Part shown: in pieces, positions 41,830 through 48,911 of the stretch
Position numbering within the stretch: the stretch's first letter is position 1
Layout of the letters: each line of letters starts with the position of its first letter
NCBI GenBank assembly: GCA_035489755.1
Contig: DATGZK010000020.1
Coordinates: 1 to 64,000 of the forward strand
Direction: 5' to 3'
Origin: UBA9160 sp035489755
Lineage (GTDB): Bacteria; Myxococcota_A; UBA9160
DNA length: 64,000 bases
Position numbers and translations under genes: made by a program
Notes under the pieces: model-generated
Told to the model about the DNA's origin: nothing
The model's database searches: none
The model's input: only the letters and a program-made list of their open reading frames with translations

Positions 41830-43023
41830 CTAGCCGCGTGTGAGGAGGAGGCACCCCCCGATCGGCCCGCCGCCCGCCGCCGCGATGGCCACCTCGGGTG
41901 TCCCGGGCACCTGGCGCTCGCCCCCTTCGCCCCGCAGTTGCACTACGGCTTCGTGCAAGAAGCCAAAGCCGTGGAGTCGCCCCGCCGAGAGCTGGCCACC
42001 CTGCGTGTTGAGCGGGATCTCGCCGTCCCGGGCGATGCGCGCACCGCCTTCGATGAACGCTCCGCCTTCGCCCTTGCCGCAAAAGCCGAGAGCCTCGAGC
42101 CAGCACAGCGCGATGAAGCTGAACCCGTCGTACAGCTCCGCCGCGTCGACGTCTCCCGGACGCAGGCCGGTGCGGGACCAAAGCATCTTTGCAGCATCGC
42201 GCAGGGCCATCGTCGTCAGGTCGTCGAACTGATCCCACGAGGGGCGGCCGTGGAGGGCGCAGCCGGCCGCCTCGACGCCAACGAGGGGCGAGCGGAGGTC
42301 GCGCGCCAGTTCCCGGCGTGAGACCACAAAGGCCGTGCTCCCATCGACCGGAACGTCGCAGTCGTACAGGACGAAGGGGGTCGAGATCATCCGAGCGGCC
42401 AGGTACTGCTCGAGGCTAAGAGGCTCCCGATAGATCGCCTTTGGGTTGCGCGCCGCGTTGCGCCGTGCATTCAGTGCGATCCAGGCAAGCTGTTCGCGGG
42501 TCGTTCCATACTCGTGGAAGTGCCTCTGCGCCATCATCGCGATCCAGTTGGCCGCGGAAGCCGCCCCGTAGGGCAGGGTCCACTGCATGGGACCACTCGC
42601 GCGGAACGAGCCGCCCCCGCCGGCGCCGATTCCCGCGCGGGGACCGCCGCCCTGAGCGGTCGACTCCCAGACCGTCCGAAAGCAAAGAACGTGGTTCGCG
42701 AGGCCGGTGGCGACCGCCATGCAGGCATTGATCACCGCACCAAGCTGCCCAGGGAATTCGATGCCTCCGCAATACCAGTTGAGATTGAGCCGCAACGCGT
42801 CTTGCACGTCGCCGATCCCCGCACCGGAAAAGCCAGGCGCACCGGGAAGCATCCCTCCCGGGTACGTGGAGAGGCCGTCAATATCGGCGCGGGTCAATCC
42901 GGCATCGTGGATGGCGTCAAGGCACGCATCAATCGTAAGGGCCATTGGGTCGCGGCCGAGGCGCCGCCCGACTTCCGATTGGCCGATGCCCGTGATCGCC
43001 GCCCTGCGCTCGAGGACCTCCAT
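41830..43023 (-). CDS. Thiolase-like protein of the lipid-transfer (Ltp2/SCP-x) type
   Basis: 397-residue thiolase-fold protein. Start region ITGIGQSEVGRRLGRDP, central NWYCGGIEFPGQLGAVINA, then ELYDGFSFIALCWLEALGFC and GGQLSAGRLHGFGFLHEA. In true thiolases the two later motifs carry His and Cys (HDCF, GHPxGxTG). Here YDGFS and GRLHG replace them, as in Ltp2-type retro-aldolases that cleave steroid side-chain 3-hydroxyacyl-CoA with a DUF35 partner. The DUF35 gene lies directly upstream, sharing one base with this ATG. An aldolase rather than thiolase activity is therefore the better guess. A degradative role on a branched or steroid-like acyl-CoA is inferred. Confidence 0.88.
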   Translation of the reverse strand: MEVLERRAAITGIGQSEVGRRLGRDPMALTIDACLDAIHDAGLTRADIDGLSTYPGGMLPGAPGFSGAGIGDVQDALRLNLNWYCGGIEFPGQLGAVINACMAVATGLANHVLCFRTVWESTAQGGGPRAGIGAGGGGSFRASGPMQWTLPYGAASAANWIAMMAQRHFHEYGTTREQLAWIALNARRNAARNPKAIYREPLSLEQYLAARMISTPFVLYDCDVPVDGSTAFVVSRRELARDLRSPLVGVEAAGCALHGRPSWDQFDDLTTMALRDAAKMLWSRTGLRPGDVDAAELYDGFSFIALCWLEALGFCGKGEGGAFIEGGARIARDGEIPLNTQGGQLSAGRLHGFGFLHEAVVQLRGEGGERQVPGTPEVAIAAAGGGPIGGCLLLTRG

Positions 43024-43433
43024 CAGGATGCGGGCTCGAAGAGCGGGATCCACACGGGGTCGTGATTCTCGAAGAGAACACGCACAGGCATCCCAATCTT
43101 CACTTGGTCGACGGCACAGTTCACGAGATTCGTCGTAAGACGCAGTCCCGGCTGTTCAGCCAGCTCCACGATGGCGATCACAAACGGCGTGGCCATGCCT
43201 GGGTACCAGGGCTGGTGATTGACGGTGTAGGTATGGACGATGCCCCGGCCGGATACCGTTGCGACTTCGAGTTCGCGCGACAGGCATTCAGGGCAAACCG
43301 GGGCAGGCGGATGGATGAGATGCCTGCACCTCGTGCAGCGCAGAAAGCGCAGCTCTCCCTGAGCACCGCCGGTCCAAAAGTGCTGATTCTCCGGCGTCAG
43401 CGCGGGCAGAAGCCGGATCATATGATCGGCCAT
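43023..43433 (-). CDS. DUF35 zinc-ribbon/OB-fold protein
   Basis: 136-residue DUF35 protein. The N-terminal helix LPALTPENQHFWTGGAQGEL leads into a rubredoxin-like zinc ribbon (CTRCRHLIHPPAPVCPECLS, four Cys), followed by an OB fold with SGRGIVHTYTVNH and PFVIAIVELAE. These proteins bind acyl-CoA and partner thiolase-fold enzymes; in steroid degradation the DUF35 part of ChsH2 docks to Ltp2. It overlaps the thiolase-like start and follows TetR by 25 bases. Confidence 0.9.
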   Translation of the reverse strand: MADHMIRLLPALTPENQHFWTGGAQGELRFLRCTRCRHLIHPPAPVCPECLSRELEVATVSGRGIVHTYTVNHQPWYPGMATPFVIAIVELAEQPGLRLTTNLVNCAVDQVKIGMPVRVLFENHDPVWIPLFEPAS

Positions 43434-43458
43434 CGCAGCGCCTTCAAAGCGCGGACGC

Positions 43459-44145
43459 TCAAGGTGCCCGGCGCCCGGTCACGATCTGGTACAGAATGCT
43501 CGCCGAGGTCTCCACAAGATGTTCGCGGGTGACGCCCAAGCCCTCGAGCGAACGGTGGTACGCCGCCAGCCGCTCGAGGATCGCGGCCAGGGCAGCGGCT
43601 CCGGCGATCGGGTGCACCCGCTTCGACACACGTCCGGCGCGCTGCCCCTCTTCGATCAGCTTTGCAATCGCTCGCAGCACCGGCGTCATGGTGTCCCGAC
43701 GCAACTTCAGAAATCGGCGATCGCCCTCGTCCGAGCGCAGGTTCGAAAGACGCAGCACGGCGTGGTGCGCGTCCCAGTGACGGATGAATGCCGCCACGAT
43801 TGCGAGCGCCGTCTCGAACCCCTTCCTGCCCCGCCAAGAGTGGGCCATGAGGGCGAGGATCTCCGGCATTCTCGCCGACGCACCCTCGGCAAGACGCAAT
43901 ACCGCTTCATCGACATCCTCAAAGTACTGATAGAACGTCGCAGGGGAGGTGTTTACGCTGCGCGCGACATCGACGACGCGAATCTCGCGCACGCTGCGCT
44001 GCGCCATCAGCGCAGCCAGGGCATCCAACAGCTGGTCGCGCGTCTGCAAGCCGCGCGGCCCCACGACGCGTCCACTCTGGTCGAGGGTCTTCCTCGGTCG
44101 AGCCGCCGCCGGCAGCTTTACCCGAGAGTGCGAAGGGGCCATCAT
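43459..44145 (-). CDS. TetR-family regulator
   Basis: 228-residue TetR protein. After a basic N terminus of about 30 residues, the HTH is LQTRDQLLDALAALMAQRSVREIRVVDVARSVNTSPATFYQYFEDVDEAVL. The PATFYQYF form is common in actinobacterial lipid regulators. The C-terminal part is all-helical. Its start overlaps the SDR stop by ATGA. It is likely to control the operon starting at 44915, perhaps through the TGACG repeats at 45107-45129. Confidence 0.88.
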   Translation of the reverse strand: MMAPSHSRVKLPAAARPRKTLDQSGRVVGPRGLQTRDQLLDALAALMAQRSVREIRVVDVARSVNTSPATFYQYFEDVDEAVLRLAEGASARMPEILALMAHSWRGRKGFETALAIVAAFIRHWDAHHAVLRLSNLRSDEGDRRFLKLRRDTMTPVLRAIAKLIEEGQRAGRVSKRVHPIAGAAALAAILERLAAYHRSLEGLGVTREHLVETSASILYQIVTGRRAP

Positions 44146-44915
44146 GCCCGCATCGTAAACCCGCCGTCGACCGCGAGGATCTGCGCGGTGATCCAGCGCG
44201 CATCGTCCGATAGCAGGAAGAGGCAGGCACCGATGATGTCGTCGGTCGTACCCACGCGGCCGAGCGGCATGCCCAGAAGCATGGCCTTCAATATGCCCTC
44301 GGGGACAATCTTGCGCGTTGCCTCGGTGTCAACCGGGCCCGGCGCGATCGCGTTCACGCGGATCTTCCGCGGCCCGAGCTCGCGCGCGAGGCTGTGGGTG
44401 AGAGCATGCAGCGCGAGCTTCGCGATGCCGTAGTAGCCGCCGCCCATCCATGCCGCCGCCGACGACTGGTTCACGATTGCGCCGCCGCCGCGCTCTGCCA
44501 TGGACTCCCAGACCGCCCGCGTCGCAAGCAGTGCACCGTTCATGTTGACGGCCATGAAACGCTGGTAGTAATCCACTGGCACCGTGAGGAGGGAGTGCAT
44601 CTCCATGTTCCCGTAGATTGCCGCGTTGTTGACGAGCAAGTCGACACCGCCGTAGGCGTCCTTTGCGGCCTTGCCCATCGCCTGCGTCGAAGCCTCGGAG
44701 GAAACATCCGTCTTGACGAAGAGAGATTCGCCTCCTTCGGCGCTGATTTCCTTAGCCACGCGCTCGCCTTGCTCGGCGTCAATCTCCGCAATCACGACCC
44801 TTGCACCTTCGCGAGCAAGCGCCTTGGCGTAGCTCTCGCCGATTCCTCGGCCTGCGCCGGTGACGACGGCAACTCGGTTCTGAAACCTCATTCCTCGCGA
44901 CCCTGCAGAGCTCAT
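44142..44915 (-). CDS. Short-chain dehydrogenase/reductase
   Basis: 257-residue classical SDR. TGAGRGIGESYAKALA and an acidic IAEIDAEQG favour NAD. NNAAIYG, then NQSSAAAWMGGGYYGIAK provides Ser, Tyr and Lys, and the C terminus ITAQILAVDGGFTMRA is typical. An alternative start at 44891 exists; the ATG at 44915 has GGAGG ten bases upstream. It is the first gene of the minus-strand series that runs to 32387. Substrates of close relatives are 3-hydroxyacyl compounds and cyclic alcohols. Confidence 0.87.
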   Translation of the reverse strand: MSSAGSRGMRFQNRVAVVTGAGRGIGESYAKALAREGARVVIAEIDAEQGERVAKEISAEGGESLFVKTDVSSEASTQAMGKAAKDAYGGVDLLVNNAAIYGNMEMHSLLTVPVDYYQRFMAVNMNGALLATRAVWESMAERGGGAIVNQSSAAAWMGGGYYGIAKLALHALTHSLARELGPRKIRVNAIAPGPVDTEATRKIVPEGILKAMLLGMPLGRVGTTDDIIGACLFLLSDDARWITAQILAVDGGFTMRA

Positions 44916-45329
44916 CTCCGTGGAACCTCCCCGCGCGGAGCCGCGCCTCCCGAATCGGACATTGTATCGGACCGAAATTGGATCTAAGCCATTGATCTAC
45001 TTGTGCTTTCTCGAAGTCTATCCTTGAAAATAAGCTTGAAGTAAGCAAACCGACTTCCGTCCCGACCTGATCATACTCCGGCGTGAATCGACGTGTCCGA
45101 AGTTTTTGACGGAGCGTCAGAAACTGACGCGCGGGGTGTAGTCTGCCCCACGCGGAGGGTCCCCGACTCTCGCGTCACGGCAAATCCGGCGTGAATTCGG
45201 ACGTGGGTTTAGGGTAGGGTCCTTATGGCCGAAATGGTCCCCCCGTCAGCCCGCGCGTTTGCACTTAGCCGTGAGAGGCCACTTATTGGACCCCGCGCGC
45301 GGAGCGTGCGCGCTGAAGGAGTGAGGGAG
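44916..45329. other. Divergent regulatory region
   Basis: About 410 bases between the SDR operon (minus) and a DUF1772-like gene (plus), with lower GC than the neighbours. It contains two TCGGAC direct repeats near 44956-44972 and the three-armed TGACG/CGTCA/TGACG repeat at 45107-45129. No gene is seen. A plus-strand frame from 45225 runs into the DUF1772-like gene but is not needed for it. Confidence 0.5.
45107..45129. repeat. Three-armed TGACG inverted repeat
   Basis: TGACG, a GAG spacer, CGTCA, a GAAAC spacer, then TGACG again. The middle arm can pair with either side, giving two alternative hairpins or a composite operator of two overlapping inverted repeats. It is preceded by a T-run. 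It is a candidate site for the TetR protein encoded at 43459-44145. Confidence 0.4.
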
Positions 45330-45809
45330 ATGAGCATCATCGTCAGCGGGGCGGATTGGGCGCTAGTCGTTCTCTTCGCCACATTCCTAGGGAGCCACCT
45401 ATTTGACACTGCTGTTCTGGTCCCCTCTTGGAGCGCGAAGCCACCGCAGTCGGTCCGCGAATGGGCGGGCACTCCGACCGCGGACAGGGTGGTCGCGCAC
45501 TTTCGACGTTTGCTGCCCGCCCTCCTTGCGGCGTCGTTGATAGGCTTGTTGGGAGCTTTCTTCCTGCCAACACGAGGGCGAGCCTGGTTGCTCTTGGCTT
45601 CTGTATGTGGCATCGCGCACATCAGCCTCATTGCCTTCTTCTTCATTCCGACCAACCGCGCTCTTGGGACCCTGCCTTCAAACGAAGGCCGTATCGCCCT
45701 CGAGGAAGCGGATTCCGCGCGATTGGTGGGAGCGTGGCTACGCTGGAATCTGGTGAGAATCGGATGTGATCTCGTAGGTCTTATTGCTGCGGTCCGTGCC
45801 ACAAGGTAG
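45330..45809 (+). CDS. DUF1772-like membrane protein
   Basis: 159-residue protein with four hydrophobic segments (WALVVLFATFLGSHLF, LLPALLAASLIGLLGAFF, AWLLLASVCGIAHISLIAFFFI, NLVRIGCDLVGLIAAV). The third ends in PTNRALGTL and the last begins WLRWNLVR, resembling DUF1772/anthrone-oxygenase-like proteins, which have NxxL and a W-x-x-x-N segment. AAGGAG lies about 8 bases before the ATG at 45330. The function is unknown and it stands alone. Confidence 0.6.
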   Translation: MSIIVSGADWALVVLFATFLGSHLFDTAVLVPSWSAKPPQSVREWAGTPTADRVVAHFRRLLPALLAASLIGLLGAFFLPTRGRAWLLLASVCGIAHISLIAFFFIPTNRALGTLPSNEGRIALEEADSARLVGAWLRWNLVRIGCDLVGLIAAVRATR

Positions 45810-45924
45810 ACGAGCGCCGATCTTCCGCGGTGGCGGCGTGGACGCGTTTGGGTGGAAGACCCTGGAGCGTGCTGCGGAGGCGCGCATCGATTGGTGGGCC
45901 GGCGCGCCATGAATTGGAGCATGG

Positions 45925-46364
45925 ATGACAGAGACCTTTCACGGAGGATGCTTCTGTGGTTCGGTCCGATTTGAGGTAACGACATCTTCGATTCCTTCTA
46001 CTGCCACTGCTCCATTTGCAGGCGCTTCAGCGGATCTCCTTTGGTCGTTTGTGCCAACGCTCCCGGTCGTGCGTTTCGCATCACCGCGGGCAATCCGCAC
46101 GGCTTTGCATCTTCCGATCATTGGGTGCGGTACTTCTGTTCGACCTGCGGTGCTGGCGTCTTTGGGCGGCATCCCTCTCCTCCGACCGACGGCTCCGACC
46201 TAGTTTGCTTCAGCAGCGCCAGCCTCGATGATCCCGAAGCCATTCGTCCGACGGCTCATGTGTGATGCGGGTCCCGACTTTCCTACTTCGACACCAAGGA
46301 CGATCTGCCTCGGTTCACCGATGGGCAGCTCAGCCATCCGAGCAAGCGCAAAAGTCAGCGGCTA
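45925..46364 (+). pseudogene. GFA-family (Gfa/CENP-V-like) gene with frameshift and nonsense mutation
   Basis: Remnant of a glutathione-dependent formaldehyde-activating-type zinc protein. The first 20 codons give HGGCFCGSVRFEVTT. From 45990 the frame changes, and DSFYCHCSICRRFSGSPLVV, HWVRYFCSTCGAGVFG and CFSSASLDDPEAIRPTAHV follow. A TGA at 46263, apparently in place of the conserved Trp of HVW, interrupts the second frame. The same frame then continues with SRLSYFDTKDDLPRFTDGQ, the normal end of the family. The zinc cysteines are all still recognisable, so decay is recent, or there are two assembly errors. Confidence 0.8.
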
Positions 46365-46478
46365 AAGGTGCAGGCAAGAAGTGAGAGAATCGACCGGCGT
46401 TCGCGATTGCACGCAAATGCAGCCGGTTACCGCTCTCTTCTATGCTTCTCGCGCAAGCTCGCGTCGTCGCTCGGGGCG

Positions 46479-46928
46479 TCAGCCTCGCGCGTAGGGCAGA
46501 TCGATCACAAAACGCCAGGTCCCGTTCTTCTGGCGGCGCACCACCTCCAGTGCTTTTCCCCTCATCTCAACCGGCTTCCCGTCGGGGTCGACGGCCTTCA
46601 TACGCCAGTCGTTGAAGAGGACCGCCACGTCGGCACCGCCTTCGACCACCTTCACGACGTTCATCTCGATCTTCGCCTGCGCCGCTCGCAGGCCGTTCAG
46701 CGCTTCGCGGATCGCCCGGTGTCCGCGGACGGCGGTCCCGTCCAGCTGCCCTAGCGCCGCCTCGGCCTCGTAGAGGTCAACCAGCGCGTCGAGGTCGGCG
46801 GCGTTCACGTGCTCTCCAAACAGGCGGTCTACGTCAGCGGGCGTCGTGGCATGCGTCTTCGAGGACTTCGCCGCAGCCTTCTTGGCGGACCTCCTGGTGG
46901 GCTTCTTGACGGGCGTTCGAGCGGGCAT
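46479..46928 (-). CDS. SnoaL/DUF4440-type NTF2-like protein with basic N terminus
   Basis: 149 residues. The first 30 are Lys/Ala/Pro-rich (KKPTRRSAKKAAAKSSK), like histone-H1-type tails, followed by an NTF2-like domain: VDRLFGEHVNAADLDALVDLYEAEAAL, then GHRAIREALNGL and GKALEVVRRQKNGTWRFVIDLP. The domain resembles SgcJ/EcaC proteins, small-ligand-binding or isomerase relatives. ATG at 46928 has GGAGG 8 bases upstream; the GTG three codons earlier is less likely. It stands alone. Function unknown. Confidence 0.82.
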   Translation of the reverse strand: MPARTPVKKPTRRSAKKAAAKSSKTHATTPADVDRLFGEHVNAADLDALVDLYEAEAALGQLDGTAVRGHRAIREALNGLRAAQAKIEMNVVKVVEGGADVAVLFNDWRMKAVDPDGKPVEMRGKALEVVRRQKNGTWRFVIDLPYARG

Positions 46929-47100
46929 CGGCGTCACCTCCGTACGGAGAGGTAGCGCAGGAGCGCGACGCGCTCCTCACGCCCGTTAGCGCGTACATCG
47001 GATCTCTCCGATAGTCGCTCGTCCTTGACCGAGTGTGCCCTACCTTCGCGTTCGCCCATCAAGCACAACTGGGCCTTTTGGATATCACGGGAGACCCAAA

Positions 47101-48042
47101 ATGCCGGACCAACATCTCACTCGTCGCGACTTCTTGGCCGTGGTCGGTAGCGCTGTGGTGGTCGCAACAGCGCCAAATGTAGTCTCTTGTGCGCGCGCGA
47201 CCGAGACCGAGGTGAGCACCGTTACGACCAGCGATGGCGTAAAGCTAAAATACATGTTGGCGGGCGCCGGACGGCCACTCGTCATGATACCTGGATGGTC
47301 TCAGACCGCGGCCCAATTGAAGTACCAGATCGCCGGCCTCGGCCAGAACTATCGTGTAATCGCGGTCGATATGCGCGGCCACGGCGAGTCCGAGAAGGTC
47401 AACCACGGCTACAAGATCTCGAGGTTGGCGAAGGATGTTCACGACATCCTCCACAAGCTCAACCTGCATGACGTTACTTTGCTGGGCCACTCAATGGGTT
47501 GCGCGGTGATTTGGTGCTACTGGGACATGTACGGTCCAGAGCGGATATCGAAGCTCGTGCTTGTTGATCTGGCGCCGTTCATCACCGAAAACCCGAAGTG
47601 GTCACCCGACGAAAAGCGCGATGCCGGGGCCGTCCTTGACGCGGCGGGTCTTTACGATTTCTACAACCAGCTCACCGGGCCCGATGCTGCAAAGGCAACG
47701 GAAGAGTTTTTTGCCGATGGGATGGTTACCAAGGCGATGCCTGCCGATGAGAAGAGCTGGATCATCCAGCAGAACTTCAAACTGCCACGGCGTTATGCCG
47801 CTGATCTTTTCTACAGTCTCGCTACGCAGGACTGGCGCGATGTGATCCCGCGCATCAACATTCCGACCCTAGTTGTTGGCGGCAAGGCTAGTTTCGTGCC
47901 TTGGACCTCGCAGGTTTGGATCTCCCAGCAGATCAGGGGCTCGCGCCTGGAGATCTTCGAGGAGAACGAGGGGGGCGCGCATTTCATGTTCATGGAAGCG
48001 CCTGACAAGTTCAATCGCATCGTGAGCGAGTTTGTTGGCTGA
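47101..48042 (+). CDS. Tat-exported alpha/beta hydrolase
   Basis: 313 residues. The N terminus TRRDFLAVVGSAVVVATAPNV is a twin-arginine signal. The hydrolase core has GRPLVMIPGWSQ (oxyanion strand), VDMRGHGES, the nucleophile elbow LLGHSMGCAVIW with Ser, and a C-terminal His in EGGAHFMFMEAP. The acid is probably Asp in the strand after the cap. It could hydrolyse an ester, lactone or epoxide, or act as a C-C hydrolase; a haloperoxidase-like fold is also possible. Base composition is lower in GC than the flanking operons. It is followed by the F420-type reductase gene 118 bases downstream. Confidence 0.88.
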   Translation: MPDQHLTRRDFLAVVGSAVVVATAPNVVSCARATETEVSTVTTSDGVKLKYMLAGAGRPLVMIPGWSQTAAQLKYQIAGLGQNYRVIAVDMRGHGESEKVNHGYKISRLAKDVHDILHKLNLHDVTLLGHSMGCAVIWCYWDMYGPERISKLVLVDLAPFITENPKWSPDEKRDAGAVLDAAGLYDFYNQLTGPDAAKATEEFFADGMVTKAMPADEKSWIIQQNFKLPRRYAADLFYSLATQDWRDVIPRINIPTLVVGGKASFVPWTSQVWISQQIRGSRLEIFEENEGGAHFMFMEAPDKFNRIVSEFVG

Positions 48043-48160
48043 GCTTTGCGATGGGATCCGGGGGCCTGCGATATATACGCTCGCCGACGCGGAGGGCTGC
48101 TTACGGCAGCATTGCCGCGCAAACCTGCCCATAGCTGCTTGGCCGTAAAAGGAGAAAGAG

Positions 48161-48580
48161 ATGGCCAATCCGATGGCCGAGTTCAACAAGAAGGTGATCG
48201 ACGAGTTCCGCAGCAGTGGCGGCAAGGTCGGCGGCCAGTTCGCCGGCGCGCCGATGATCATCATCACGCACACCGGCGCCAAGAGCGGCAAGACCTACAC
48301 CTCGCCGCTGGTGTACAGCAAGGACGGCGACCGCTTCGTCATCATCGCATCAAAAGCTGGAGCGCCGACAAATCCGAGTTGGTACCACAACCTGGTCGCG
48401 CATCCCGAGGTGACGGTCGAGATTGGTACTGAGAAGTTCAAGGCAAGGGCCACCGAAGCCAAAGGCGCCGAGCGTGATCGACTGTTCGCAGCGCAGGCCA
48501 AGCTGCTGCCTCAGTTCAACGAGTATCAGAAAAAGACCAACCGCAGGATTCCCGTCCTCGTACTTGAGCGTGTGAAGTAG
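48161..48580 (+). CDS. F420H2-dependent nitroreductase/quinone reductase family (Ddn-like)
   Basis: 139-residue flavin/deazaflavin oxidoreductase (FDOR-A, Ddn type). NPMAEFNKKVIDEFRSSGGKVGGQFAGAP leads into the beta barrel with THTGAKSGKTYTSPLVYSKDGDRFVIIASKAG, then WYHNLVAHPEVTVEIG, the F420-binding signature regions. Known members reduce quinones or nitro compounds with F420H2, so the host probably makes F420, although no F420 biosynthesis gene is in the window. AAGGAGAAAGAG lies just before the ATG. Some copies use FMN or bind lipids instead. Confidence 0.87.
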   Translation: MANPMAEFNKKVIDEFRSSGGKVGGQFAGAPMIIITHTGAKSGKTYTSPLVYSKDGDRFVIIASKAGAPTNPSWYHNLVAHPEVTVEIGTEKFKARATEAKGAERDRLFAAQAKLLPQFNEYQKKTNRRIPVLVLERVK

Positions 48581-48911
48581 ATTTGCGATTCGTTTGACGC
48601 GCAATCCTCTGGAGAGGCGGCGCGGTACGAAGTCCTAACTGCCTTTTTCCGTGGAACGAGCAGAATTCTCTTCCCTCGATGAGTTGTACACGGCGACTGT
48701 GCGCAACGAATACGCGAAGCGAGATGGCCTGCCTTCCTTCAAAACGGAGAACTCCAGGTAGTGTCGTGAAGTTGCCACTGAGCTGACACCAAGCGTCATT
48801 TCCGACCTCTAGCGTGCGACCCCCAGGCGATGATCCCGCGCGAGGCCGGCGAGCGACCTCGTCCTCCACCTGGTAGCTCTGGAATGGCACCGGACGCGAA
48901 GAACTCGAGGG
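48581..48911. other. Convergent intergenic stretch
   Basis: About 330 bases between the convergent reductase and AdhE genes. A minus-strand 124-codon frame is open but Arg/Ser-rich with no family resemblance. No clear terminator with a T-run is visible. Confidence 0.45.
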
